From: Saprospiraceae bacterium
GTDB taxonomy: Bacteria > Bacteroidota > Bacteroidia > Chitinophagales > Saprospiraceae
Direction: 5' to 3'
DNA: 32,449 nucleotides
NCBI GenBank assembly: GCA_013002625.1
Contig: JABDJE010000286.1
Location: forward strand, 1-32,449
Shown here piece after piece: positions 1 through 8,489 of this stretch; positions within the stretch are counted from its first letter, which is position 1, and every line of letters starts with the position of its first letter. The notes beneath the pieces were generated by a model, which was given only the letters and a program-made list of their open reading frames with translations, was not told the origin of the DNA and made no database searches. A program made the position numbers and the translations under genes.

Positions 1-2592
1 GATCTACACTGTGCACCTTATGATACCTTGTTTGATAAGTTTGGTCAGGTATATGCACTACAGGACACATTGTTCAATGACTATGTAGAATTTTGTTGTG
101 AGGATGCGGGCTTAACAGTAGATGTAATCTTACAGGTTACAGATGCAGGTGGCCGTCATAATACTTGTCGCGTTAAAGTTGAAGTACAAGATAAGACACC
201 GTTTAATATAATCTCATGTCCTGAACGCGTCTGGAATTTGGATTGTACACAAGATATTGATACAGCATTCCTGGGTGTTCCAATAATAGAAGACAACTGT
301 GCTTATGCAAGTTTGGATTTTGAAGATGTTGGAGATATAAACATGGCATGCGGTCAGGGACAGGTAATTCGTTCTTGGTTTGTTGAAGTGAATGGGGTTG
401 TCCAGGAACTTGAATCATGCAGACAGACAATTAATGTATCCAATCAGAATGTATTGAGTTACTATGACTTTGACTGGCCAAATCAGGAACGTACAGATGC
501 AACATGTTTCAATTACCATACAGATCTGGGTGATACGGTGAGAATAAATGGAGTACCGGTTACCGAGCTTGATCTATGTGCTCAACTAGCCTATTCATAC
601 AAGGATAGAGTCTTTCAAAACGTTGAAGGTTACTGCCTGAAAATAATCAGAACTTGGACCGTTATTGACTGGTGTACCTACGATCCGAATAATAACCCTG
701 ACCAGGGTATTTGGACAGATACACAAATCATTAAAGTATCAAATGCTGATGGACCAGAATTGAGCAATTGTGCACAGGATACATTGATACAGATACTAGG
801 CAATACTTGTAGCGCTACAGTCTTCCTTGAAGCACCCACGGCTTATGACCAGTGTTTTGATGAATATTTAGCGCCTTTCAAAATAAGATATGAACTGGTC
901 AATACAGATGCTGACACACTTGTGAGCCTTGGGCTGGGTAATTTATTACCAATAGAATTACATAAAGGGAATTACAGAATTACATGGACTGTTGAAAGCG
1001 GTTGTGGGGTGAGCTCATCATGCTCTGCTTCAATTGCAATAGTAGATGCAAAAGCACCTTCTCCATATTGTAAATCAGGCATAACGACGGTTCTCATGCC
1101 TCCAGGAGTTGGAAATGAAGAACCAATGGTTGAAATCTGGGCCAGCGACTTTGATTTGAACAGTACAGACAATTGTTCTGAAGAACTAATCTTCTCATTT
1201 GACCCGAATACTTTTATTCCAAATATGAGTTTCAGCTGTGAAGAATTAGGATTGCAGGGATTGGACGTTTGGGTAATCGATGAAGCGGGCAATAAAGACT
1301 TTTGCCATACTGCAATTATGATCCAGGCCAATGGAGATATTTGTCCTCAGGACACATCCAATATGGGCATGGCTGTTGGTGGAGATATACTTACGCTGCA
1401 AAATGATAAACTTGAAAATGTCGAGGTAAGTCTTGAAAACATGGTCCAATATAATATGGATTATAAAATGACAGACCAGGATGGACATTTTGAATTTAGA
1501 GCACTCAGAGGCAACGAAGATTATAGAGTACGGGCCAAAAAAGATGATGATCATTTAAATGGAGTGTCTACATTGGATCTTATCATGATTCAGAGACATA
1601 TTCTTGGAGTGGAATCTTTGGACTCACCGTATAAATTAATGGCTGCAGATATCAATTATAATCAGGATATCAGTGCTATTGATTTAATTGAATTGCGCAA
1701 ATTAATTTTGGGTGTTTACAATGAACTGCCTGATAATGACGCATGGAGATTTATCGATAAAGATCAGACTTTCGTTGATGCTTTAAATCCATGGCCATTT
1801 AAGGAAAATATCGATGTAAACAATCTGGCAGCACCAATGATGGAGAATGATTTCATCGCAGTAAAAATTGGTGATGTAAATGGTTCTGTTCAGATGCATA
1901 ACACATCTAATAACACGATAGAATCAAGAGCGGCAAAAAGCGCAGAGTTATCCTATGATATTCTGGAAATCCGACCAAATGCGGAATACCTTGTTCCATT
2001 CTATATTTCGAATATGGAAGAAATGCTGGGACTTCAATTGGAGTTGGCTTTCAATACAGAAGAATATGAGATTATTGGCATCGAAGCGGGAAAGCTTGAT
2101 ATCAGTGATATTAATATCAATTCTTCCGAAGAGACCCTGCGCATAAGCTGGCATACAACAGAACCGGTTATTCTTAATAACGAAGAAGCTATTTTTTACC
2201 TTACGGTTAAAAGCGATCAAAGACTGAGTGTAGGAACCTTTACGGTAAATAATGGATTCCTGAATTCAGAGGTATATGATAGCCAATATGATATCTATAC
2301 GCTTGATCTAAATGAGCAGAACTTAGATGTCAATAATAGATTACATCAGAATATTCCAAACCCATTCAGCGCATCAACTGAAATAGAATTTGATTTGGCC
2401 TGGGATATGGAGGTCACAATAAATATTGTAGACGCGAGAGGGCAATTGGTCAGATCATACAATGGATGGTATAATAAAGGTCGAAATGCAATTACCGTGA
2501 GCAGCAATGATTTGAATGGCAATGGTATTTATTATTTCAATCTTGAATCTGATGCATTCTCAGCAACCAAGAAAATGATTTTAATAGAATAG
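1..2592 (+). CDS. Giant T9SS type A secreted protein with dockerin-like and cohesin-like domains (5' truncated by window edge)
   Basis: The frame is open from base 1, so the gene starts upstream; the first in-frame start-like codon (TTG at 28) is not a real start. 863 codons are visible. Order: end of a variable loop followed by an EFCCED motif, HYR-like modules ending in 'VEVQDKTP', a module with the W..IDWC motif (about residues 218-224), a carboxypeptidase-regulatory-like beta-sandwich (about 455-512), a dockerin-like domain (about 515-593, 'LNGVSTLDL' then the canonical second loop 'DINYNQDISAID'), a cohesin-like domain (about 650-760), and a T9SS type A sorting domain (about 779-863) with 'NIPNPFS' and a 'KKMILIE' end. 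The family predicts Sec export, passage through T9SS and anchoring on or release from the surface. It is a paralogue of the genes at 8482, 18181 and 29885. Arg codons are mixed (CGT, CGC, CGG, AGA), unlike the gene at 8482. Its substrate or partner is unknown. Confidence 0.9.
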   Translation, partial: DLHCAPYDTLFDKFGQVYALQDTLFNDYVEFCCEDAGLTVDVILQVTDAGGRHNTCRVKVEVQDKTPFNIISCPERVWNLDCTQDIDTAFLGVPIIEDNCAYASLDFEDVGDINMACGQGQVIRSWFVEVNGVVQELESCRQTINVSNQNVLSYYDFDWPNQERTDATCFNYHTDLGDTVRINGVPVTELDLCAQLAYSYKDRVFQNVEGYCLKIIRTWTVIDWCTYDPNNNPDQGIWTDTQIIKVSNADGPELSNCAQDTLIQILGNTCSATVFLEAPTAYDQCFDEYLAPFKIRYELVNTDADTLVSLGLGNLLPIELHKGNYRITWTVESGCGVSSSCSASIAIVDAKAPSPYCKSGITTVLMPPGVGNEEPMVEIWASDFDLNSTDNCSEELIFSFDPNTFIPNMSFSCEELGLQGLDVWVIDEAGNKDFCHTAIMIQANGDICPQDTSNMGMAVGGDILTLQNDKLENVEVSLENMVQYNMDYKMTDQDGHFEFRALRGNEDYRVRAKKDDDHLNGVSTLDLIMIQRHILGVESLDSPYKLMAADINYNQDISAIDLIELRKLILGVYNELPDNDAWRFIDKDQTFVDALNPWPFKENIDVNNLAAPMMENDFIAVKIGDVNGSVQMHNTSNNTIESRAAKSAELSYDILEIRPNAEYLVPFYISNMEEMLGLQLELAFNTEEYEIIGIEAGKLDISDININSSEETLRISWHTTEPVILNNEEAIFYLTVKSDQRLSVGTFTVNNGFLNSEVYDSQYDIYTLDLNEQNLDVNNRLHQNIPNPFSASTEIEFDLAWDMEVTINIVDARGQLVRSYNGWYNKGRNAITVSSNDLNGNGIYYFNLESDAFSATKKMILIE

Positions 2593-2625
2593 TAAGTTCA
2601 AACTTTTGTTAATCAACTTTACCTT

Positions 2626-2663
2626 AAAGAGACTCTCATCTGAACTCAGGTGAGAGCTCTTTT
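2626..2663 (+). terminator. Rho-independent terminator after the first T9SS gene
   Basis: A 10-bp stem CTCTCATCTG/CAGGTGAGAG (one G-U pair) with loop AACT is extended by AAGAG/CTCTT after one bulged A, and ends in a short T run (four Ts). It begins 33 nt after the stop codon. The stem is strong but the T tract is short. Confidence 0.7.
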
Positions 2664-2763
2664 CACATACATGCCTTTTTGTTCGTTAATAAAATGGTTT
2701 GATTTTTGGTCTATAGTTTCGATATAATTGTTTTTATATCAGTCATTATGACTAAGATATTTA

Positions 2764-2771
2764 TAACTTTA
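2764..2771 (+). promoter_or_regulatory. Possible -7 element TAACTTTA
   Basis: It matches the Bacteroidota -7 consensus TAnnTTTG at all but the last base and lies 23 nt before the ATG at 2795, downstream of the terminator at 2626-2663. No TTTG-like -33 element is seen at the usual spacing, so this is weak. Confidence 0.3.
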
Positions 2772-2794
2772 CGTCTTATTTCAAAATCCTGAAC

Positions 2795-5700
2795 ATGCTA
2801 AAACGCCTTAGTATATTGTTTATAATGCTTTTAATGGCTACTGCCAGTTATCAGCAAACCCCATTAAGTTTTACTTTTTCTTCAGATGATACACCAACAC
2901 CTGGACAGACATATGATGTAGATGTTCGTGTTTCTGATTTTGACGATTTATTAAGTAATCAATATTTTATCTTTTGGGATTCACTTGTATTAGAAATTGA
3001 TACGCTGCCCTTTGTGACGATGGATATTCCGAACTATGCAGCATCCATGTCAATTCCTTCTCAGACCCAGTCCATGACCAAAGGAATGGTTAATGTGGCC
3101 TGGTTTACCGGTGATGGATTACCTAAGAGTTTGCCAGATGACCACCTCTTATTTACAATGAGGTTTAATGTTGTGGGATCCGATTGTGATTCAACAGCCA
3201 TTACACTTGGAGCAACAGATGATTTAGAGGTAGAGATCCTGGATGAAAATTTAAATAATATAGGTGCAGACTTCAATCCATTGCCTGTTCCGATTCCCGG
3301 TACCGATTGTGGTGGCGGCGGAGGCGGCAACATGATGGATGGTGTCGGATTGATCTTCGATGATGAAATGGTTTCACCTGGTGGGAATATATGTATTCCG
3401 ATGACGGTTGAAAATTTCGATACCATCGAGACTTTTCAAGGCAGTGTGATGTGGGACCCGGATGTATTAACTTATACTGGCGTTCAGAATTTCGGCTTAC
3501 CGGGATTGACGCAAGGATTATTTGGTACTGGTGATGTGGACAATGGCGTGATTACCTTTTTATGGTTTGATCAGACAGGTGTTACACCTCAAACTTTACC
3601 AGATGGCTCAGTTGTATTCGAAATATGTTTTGATGCTGTGGGTAGTCTAGGTGAAAGTTCTGTTGTGAAAGCATTTGATGGTCCAACTGATGTACAGGCT
3701 TCCAGTCCAGCTCCGATTGGATTAAGAGAAACATTCATAGTTGAAGGATCTATTACCATCGCACAGGATATGGGCGATTTGTTCGGCTTAGAAGCTGCTG
3801 ATGTTTCAGGCGCTCCAAACGGCAGTGTTTGTGTCGATGTAACATCCAATAACTTTACAAATATTTCAGCAATACAACTTAATATGCAGTGGGATTCAAC
3901 CATCCTGTCGTATACCGGAGTTGATAATTTAAATAACGATTTACAGATATTTTCAAACTTCTTTAATCAGACAGCTACCAATGAATTGGTATTCAGCTGG
4001 AGTTCACCCTCTACACAGGGTGTGGACCAACCAGATGGAACTCTAATATATTCTGTGTGCTTCGACATTATTGGAGATTGTGATGATGTTTCATTTTTCA
4101 ATTTTGTGGACAGCGGGGTTCCAATCGAGATTATCGATGGAAACACGAATTCTATACCATTTAATATGATCGATGGCGAAGTGACTGTAGCATGCGGGCT
4201 TACCTGTGATCAAATAAATGCTACTGATCCTAGATGTACCGGAGATTCAAATGGTGCGATAAGTGTCTCGATTATGGGTGGTGTCCCTGATTATTCATGC
4301 GAATGGTTGAAAGATGGCATTACCGTATCTGTTGGAAATGCAAATGGCAACACCTGTATTCTTGCAGGCCAAACTGCGGGTACTTATGAATTGATCGTAA
4401 CAGATGCTGCTTCGAATACAACCTCATGTATAATTGTACTTTCAGATCCATCTCCACCGTCGCTGGTTGAAACGGTTACTGGAGCAAATTGCCCTACCGA
4501 TGATGGAGCTATTGCATTTATCACATTAGGAGGTACTGGAAATATCACTGTGACCTGGTCTCCGGATATTGGAAATGGTGAAAACCTTGCAGCCGGTACT
4601 TATGATTATATACTGGAGGATGACAACGGTTGTACTAATTCTGGTTCAGTTGAGGTGCCTTGTATGAATGAAGAAGTTCCTGTTGAAGTGATCAATGCTA
4701 CCGAATGTGATCCGTGTGGTGCATTAGCTATAATGTGTGATGGTACAATATCAATTGATCCGCCTGTTTTGGACTTAACCTGTGTTCCTGCCGGAACATA
4801 TACGATTACGTGTACAGACGGAAATAGTACTGCACAGTCTACCATAACCGTAGGGACAGATCCTGCGGACCCAATCGATGCTTCAGATATTCAGACTACG
4901 GATGCGGTGTGCAACGGCGCCAATGGTTCTGCAAGCTTTAATATTACAGGGGGTTGTGGTGAATTGACAATAGAAGCAGGCCTCTTAGGAGGTACTTTCG
5001 ATAATATAGAAAATATAAGTTCTTATGCGCCTGGAGATTGGGGCGTGTTGGTTACAGATGAAAATGGAACGACCGAAACGACAAGCTTTACGATAGGTCT
5101 TGTTGGCAGCGAACCTTTGCAAGTAACAATAGATCAAGTTAATAATGCTGATTGTGATAACAACGGTAGTATAGAATTTACAATTGATGGAGGGTGCAAT
5201 GCAGTTGCAGTCGTTACGGGTGCTTCTGGCGAAGTTGATCCTAATAATTTGCCACCAGGTGATTACATGTTGATGGTATCAGATGATGTTGGATCGGTAC
5301 AATCTGCCAATTTCACTATTAATGATGATTCTAATACAACCCCATTGCAAGTTTCTGTAAGCAATCTGGAAGCAGCACCTTGTGCTGACGATGCAGGCTC
5401 TGCTGATATTGCGGCAACAGGTGGATGTGACCCGGTTAATTGTATTTCATTGACAAGGGATGGGTCTGAAGTGGGTTGTAGTGCAATGCTTACACCTGGA
5501 AGTTATGTTATTACATACGAGGACAACAGAGGAAATACAGCAACTGCTTCATTTATAATCGATGGTCCTGATCCAATTGTAATCACTGAAGTGAGTAATA
5601 TGGACGGAAATGTGGATATCGATGTAGATGGAGGAGATGGCGATTATAACTATATGTGGATTTATCCTGACGGGACAACTACTTCCAACGATGAAGACCT

Positions 5701-6592
5701 TAGTGGCTTAACACAAGGAGGCACATACGCTCTGAATGTTTCTGATGGAAATGGCTGTACGGCAACTATAAATATTTTTGTAAATATTGAAGGAAGCTTG
5801 TTACCTATGGTTTCTGTAGTATCCGATTTTGATGGTTTCGGAACACCCTGTGCGGCTACATCTATTCCATGTGAAGGAGAAGGGGTTATCGACGGTTCAA
5901 TTACTGGAGGAACTGCACCTTATACTATAACGCTTGACGATGGTTCTAACCAGACTGAATATTCCAGTTTACCAATTACAGGCGTTTGTGCAGGTACTTA
6001 TACTGTGATCGTTGTAGATGCAGACGGGGCGATGAGTCAGGTACCTAATATTGAGGTTACAAGTCCTGAACCGATTACTATTACAGAAGATGAAGTGGAT
6101 TGTGCTGACTCAGGGTCTGCCAATGGTGCTATTTTCACCATGGTTGAAGGCGGTGTTGGCGGTTATGTGTACGAATGGTCTCCAAATGGACCTGATGGTT
6201 CTGACAATCCAAATGTAAATGTGGGCATGTATATTCTTGAAGTTACGGATGACAACGGATGTACTGCCGAAATGCTATTTGAAGTAAGAGATTGTGCCGC
6301 ACCGGGTACGCCTTGTTTCCAGGGTATATCGGTTATAACTCCTAATAGCGATAACATCAATGATGAGTTCATTATTACTTGTGTGAGTGATAATCCAAAT
6401 ACATTGAGGGTTTTTGACAGGTGGGGTAGGACAGTATTTGAAGAAACAAATTACAGCAACGACTGGGAAGGGAATGATCTTGATGGAGAAGCTCTACCAG
6501 AAGGCGCTTATTATTGGGTACTTGAAGTGCTTTTTGATAACGGCGATAGCCGCATAATGAAAGGTACGGTAACCCTTTTGAGAAATGATTAA
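2795..6592 (+). CDS. Cohesin-like/SprB-repeat adhesin with type B (CHU_C) T9SS C-terminal domain
   Basis: 1265 residues. The signal peptide is about residues 1-20. Three cohesin-like modules follow (about 24-165, 181-320, 328-468); modules 2 and 3 show the 'W(D)..VL.YTGV' strand and the '.W......PDG....CFD..G' strand. A Gly6 linker (173-178) separates the first two. About residues 470-1160 are tandem SprB-type repeats with phrases such as 'AAGTYDYILEDDNGC'. The last about 98 residues are a gliding-motility-associated C-terminal domain ('ISVITPNSDNINDEF', 'VFDRWGRTVFE', 'EGAYYWVLEV'), the type B T9SS signal. Proteins of this class are exported by T9SS, often with a PorP/SprF partner; the next gene is one. 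Likely a surface adhesin or matrix scaffold. The ligand is unknown. Confidence 0.88.
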   Translation: MLKRLSILFIMLLMATASYQQTPLSFTFSSDDTPTPGQTYDVDVRVSDFDDLLSNQYFIFWDSLVLEIDTLPFVTMDIPNYAASMSIPSQTQSMTKGMVNVAWFTGDGLPKSLPDDHLLFTMRFNVVGSDCDSTAITLGATDDLEVEILDENLNNIGADFNPLPVPIPGTDCGGGGGGNMMDGVGLIFDDEMVSPGGNICIPMTVENFDTIETFQGSVMWDPDVLTYTGVQNFGLPGLTQGLFGTGDVDNGVITFLWFDQTGVTPQTLPDGSVVFEICFDAVGSLGESSVVKAFDGPTDVQASSPAPIGLRETFIVEGSITIAQDMGDLFGLEAADVSGAPNGSVCVDVTSNNFTNISAIQLNMQWDSTILSYTGVDNLNNDLQIFSNFFNQTATNELVFSWSSPSTQGVDQPDGTLIYSVCFDIIGDCDDVSFFNFVDSGVPIEIIDGNTNSIPFNMIDGEVTVACGLTCDQINATDPRCTGDSNGAISVSIMGGVPDYSCEWLKDGITVSVGNANGNTCILAGQTAGTYELIVTDAASNTTSCIIVLSDPSPPSLVETVTGANCPTDDGAIAFITLGGTGNITVTWSPDIGNGENLAAGTYDYILEDDNGCTNSGSVEVPCMNEEVPVEVINATECDPCGALAIMCDGTISIDPPVLDLTCVPAGTYTITCTDGNSTAQSTITVGTDPADPIDASDIQTTDAVCNGANGSASFNITGGCGELTIEAGLLGGTFDNIENISSYAPGDWGVLVTDENGTTETTSFTIGLVGSEPLQVTIDQVNNADCDNNGSIEFTIDGGCNAVAVVTGASGEVDPNNLPPGDYMLMVSDDVGSVQSANFTINDDSNTTPLQVSVSNLEAAPCADDAGSADIAATGGCDPVNCISLTRDGSEVGCSAMLTPGSYVITYEDNRGNTATASFIIDGPDPIVITEVSNMDGNVDIDVDGGDGDYNYMWIYPDGTTTSNDEDLSGLTQGGTYALNVSDGNGCTATINIFVNIEGSLLPMVSVVSDFDGFGTPCAATSIPCEGEGVIDGSITGGTAPYTITLDDGSNQTEYSSLPITGVCAGTYTVIVVDADGAMSQVPNIEVTSPEPITITEDEVDCADSGSANGAIFTMVEGGVGGYVYEWSPNGPDGSDNPNVNVGMYILEVTDDNGCTAEMLFEVRDCAAPGTPCFQGISVITPNSDNINDEFIITCVSDNPNTLRVFDRWGRTVFEETNYSNDWEGNDLDGEALPEGAYYWVLEVLFDNGDSRIMKGTVTLLRND

Positions 6593-6629
6593 TCTACCGA
6601 TTTTTAAAATAAACAGCAGCAATAATAAT

Positions 6630-7565
6630 ATGAGACATATATTCTGCGCTTTCCTGGCTTTCTTGTTTGTAGGTAGTTTGACTGCCCAAGAAAGATATTT
6701 CGATGAAAGATACATATCTAGCCTTTCTTTCCTTAACCCTGTGCTGGTTAACCCAGGCGCAACGGCTAAGGACGGAGAACATAGATTGTTATTAAATTAT
6801 AAAAATACCTGGTCATCCTTTGAAGGTTCACCACAGAGTGTGATTTTAAGTTATGATGGTCCAGTTGCTGATAGACTTGGATTCGGAGCTCAATTGATTT
6901 CGGATTCAAATGGTGACTTGAGAATGACAAAGGCTCAGGGACAAGTATCTTATACAATCGACGCCCCGGTCAATGTGATTGGTTTTGGTATCGGAGCTGA
7001 ATATATCAACCATTCACTATCAGCCGATGCGCTCAATAACACAATTATTGACAGAGATGATCCAATTGTAAATGATAGATTGGCAGGTGCCAGTTTCTTT
7101 GATGTGTCATTTGGTATATATGGTGTATATGATGGTAAATTAAGTTATGGTATTTCATTCCCTTCTTTGGTGAGTACCAGAATTGAGGATACCAATACAG
7201 AAAGCGACAGAGAGATAGGCTATATATTCAATCTGGGATATATCTTCGATAAATCAGATGTGGTATTTGAGCCATCAATCATGGTTAAAAAATTAAATCA
7301 AGTTCCATTCCATGCAGATATCAATTTATTGGGAAGATTTTTAGATGACAAATTGAGGGGAGGAATTACTTATACAGTAGGAGCGGATGAAAAGATTGGT
7401 TTCCTTGTAGGAACTATAATTGGAAACTTGAATTTCACATATGCATATAATGCGAGTAGGCATGAATTCCAGACCTATAACAATGGGTCTCATGAGTTAT
7501 CCGTATTATTTCAAATTGGAAAGAAAAAAGACGATACTTCAATGAATACGGGAGCGGGTAATTAA
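6630..7565 (+). CDS. PorP/SprF-family outer-membrane protein, partner of the upstream type B T9SS substrate
   Basis: 311 residues from the chosen ATG. An earlier in-frame ATG at 6585 overlaps the end of the upstream gene, but the signal peptide (MRHIFCAFLAFLFVGSLTAQ) begins exactly at the ATG at 6630, so that start is preferred. The mature N-terminus 'FLNPVLVNPGATA' fits the PorP/SprF signature region. The rest alternates short beta-strands as in a beta-barrel ('GFGAQLISDSNGDLR', 'LSYGISFPSLVST'). The family helps export or anchor SprB-like type B substrates at the cell surface. It starts 37 nt after the adhesin's stop and is probably co-transcribed with it. Family assignment is firm; a specific name (sprF, porP) is not justified. 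Confidence 0.88.
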   Translation: MRHIFCAFLAFLFVGSLTAQERYFDERYISSLSFLNPVLVNPGATAKDGEHRLLLNYKNTWSSFEGSPQSVILSYDGPVADRLGFGAQLISDSNGDLRMTKAQGQVSYTIDAPVNVIGFGIGAEYINHSLSADALNNTIIDRDDPIVNDRLAGASFFDVSFGIYGVYDGKLSYGISFPSLVSTRIEDTNTESDREIGYIFNLGYIFDKSDVVFEPSIMVKKLNQVPFHADINLLGRFLDDKLRGGITYTVGADEKIGFLVGTIIGNLNFTYAYNASRHEFQTYNNGSHELSVLFQIGKKKDDTSMNTGAGN

Positions 7566-7728
7566 ACTAGGAAGTAGTTATTGCTGATCCATCGAAATTG
7601 AAGTAAAAAAACAAGTATAAAATAGTTTAGAAGATTGCAGGCGTTCAGAGCGAAAAACATACATATTAAAATATTTCTATATATGAAATATACCAGTGTG
7701 TCGGTACTAAAACCCTGAATTGAAAAAC

Positions 7729-7736
7729 TATCTTTG
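7729..7736 (+). promoter_or_regulatory. -7 promoter element TATCTTTG
   Basis: It is an exact match to the Bacteroidota -7 consensus TAnnTTTG. Transcription would start near 7742, giving a 5' UTR of roughly 200 nt ahead of the 161-residue gene. No -33 TTTG is found at typical spacing. It probably drives both genes at 7942 and 8482. Confidence 0.5.
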
Positions 7737-7746
7737 TACAGATAAA

Positions 7747-7766
7747 AGGTATGCTAAGGCATGCCT
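7747..7766 (+). promoter_or_regulatory. Hairpin at the predicted 5' end of the leader
   Basis: AGGTATGC and GCATGCCT form an 8-bp stem (one G-U pair) with loop TAAG, about 10 nt downstream of the -7 element. No T tract follows, so it is not a terminator. A 5'-terminal hairpin commonly protects an mRNA from decay; that role is inferred. Confidence 0.45.
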
Positions 7767-7928
7767 GTACTAAGCGTATTAATAGAAATTGGAGAGTTCT
7801 TGACTCAAGACGAAATCAACACATCAAGATTTTCTCCGCTATAAGTATGAACTAAGCAAAAAACTGGACAGTGGCAGTAATGTCATCGTCTACGATTTTA
7901 TAGTATTATTTGATTATTAAAAATTAAT

Positions 7929-7949
7929 AAAACTCAATCTCATGAAAAA
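7929..7949 (+). repeat. Duplicated translation-start segment, copy 1
   Basis: AAAACTCAATCTcATGAAAAA spans the start codon of the 161-residue gene. The same 21 bases with one difference (C to T before ATG) recur at 8469-8489 over the start of the 2361-residue gene. The shared 12 bases upstream of ATG lack a Shine-Dalgarno-like purine run. Confidence 0.8.
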
Positions 7950-8427
7950 GGCGTATAACGTTTATTCAATTTTTGAGAAACTCAATGTAGCTGCGGGTGT
8001 GAAAGCGTTCTCAGTTTTGTTGATGTTTTCTATTTGCTTCTTGGGGTTAAGCGCTGATGTGTCTGCACAGTCGTTTAATTCTGACCCGAACGCAGTAGCA
8101 GTTGACCACACTGTAATAAAGAACACAGTGGTTAACGAAGATAAAAATGCTGCAATTCAAGTTATTAAGGCTGAAATGTCAATTCTTCAGGATCAGGTTT
8201 TGCAAGTGCAAAATTCTGCAAGAGAAGAGGTTGTACATGGAGCTAAAATGCATTTCTTAACAAGATTAGGTACTGAGCTGAAAGGTGGAACCGACGTAGT
8301 GAATTCACTTATGTCTGCACACACCAGTTTGGCTACTTATGCTGAGCCATTCAATAACAATCCTCCAACGGCAGGATTTATTGATGTTGAGGGTATTGTT
8401 GAGTTATACGCAGCTAAGTTGCAATAA
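7942..8427 (+). CDS. Small exported protein of unknown function, upstream partner of the giant T9SS gene
   Basis: 161 residues; I do not recognise the family. An N-terminal basic stretch is followed by a hydrophobic segment (about residues 21-38, 'AFSVLLMFSICFLGLSADV') ending at 'SAQS', a plausible signal peptidase I site. The mature part (about 120 residues) is rich in Ala, Val, Gln and Asn, has no Cys, and looks mainly helical at 60-110 ('AEMSILQDQVLQVQNSAREE'), possibly a short coiled coil. There is no T9SS C-terminal domain, so it would stay periplasmic or leave by another route. It lies 54 nt before the 2361-residue gene, shares its start-region sequence, and seems to share one promoter with it. 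A chaperone, anchor or assembly role for that protein is only a guess. Confidence 0.8.
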   Translation: MKKAYNVYSIFEKLNVAAGVKAFSVLLMFSICFLGLSADVSAQSFNSDPNAVAVDHTVIKNTVVNEDKNAAIQVIKAEMSILQDQVLQVQNSAREEVVHGAKMHFLTRLGTELKGGTDVVNSLMSAHTSLATYAEPFNNNPPTAGFIDVEGIVELYAAKLQ

Positions 8428-8468
8428 TCTTTAACCCACATATATTTTTTTGAAAATTCGATTATAAC

Positions 8469-8489
8469 AAAACTCAATCTTATGAAAAA
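8469..8489 (+). repeat. Duplicated translation-start segment, copy 2
   Basis: AAAACTCAATCTtATGAAAAA spans the start codon of the 2361-residue gene and matches 7929-7949 at 20 of 21 bases. The rest of the two flanks is not alike, so only the initiation region is shared. Confidence 0.8.

Larger units (their letters stand above)
7566..7941. other. 376-bp intergenic region with promoter and long structured leader
   Basis: No gene of convincing length is seen. It holds an AT-rich inverted repeat ATATTTC/GAAATAT at 7671-7691, a -7-like octamer at 7729-7736, a hairpin at 7747-7766, and about 175 nt of apparently untranslated leader before the ATG at 7942. I see no clear terminator for the PorP/SprF-like gene. 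Confidence 0.6.

Noticed and set aside
1246..1554. Long antisense reading frames within the giant genes (for example here, 8796-9074, 13551-13868 and 31350-31682)
   Set aside because: They have no start context or family features and mirror the biased codons of the real sense-strand genes.
6585..6629. Upstream ATG giving 15 extra residues on the PorP/SprF-like protein
   Set aside because: It overlaps the end of the preceding gene, and the signal peptide starts cleanly at the ATG at 6630.
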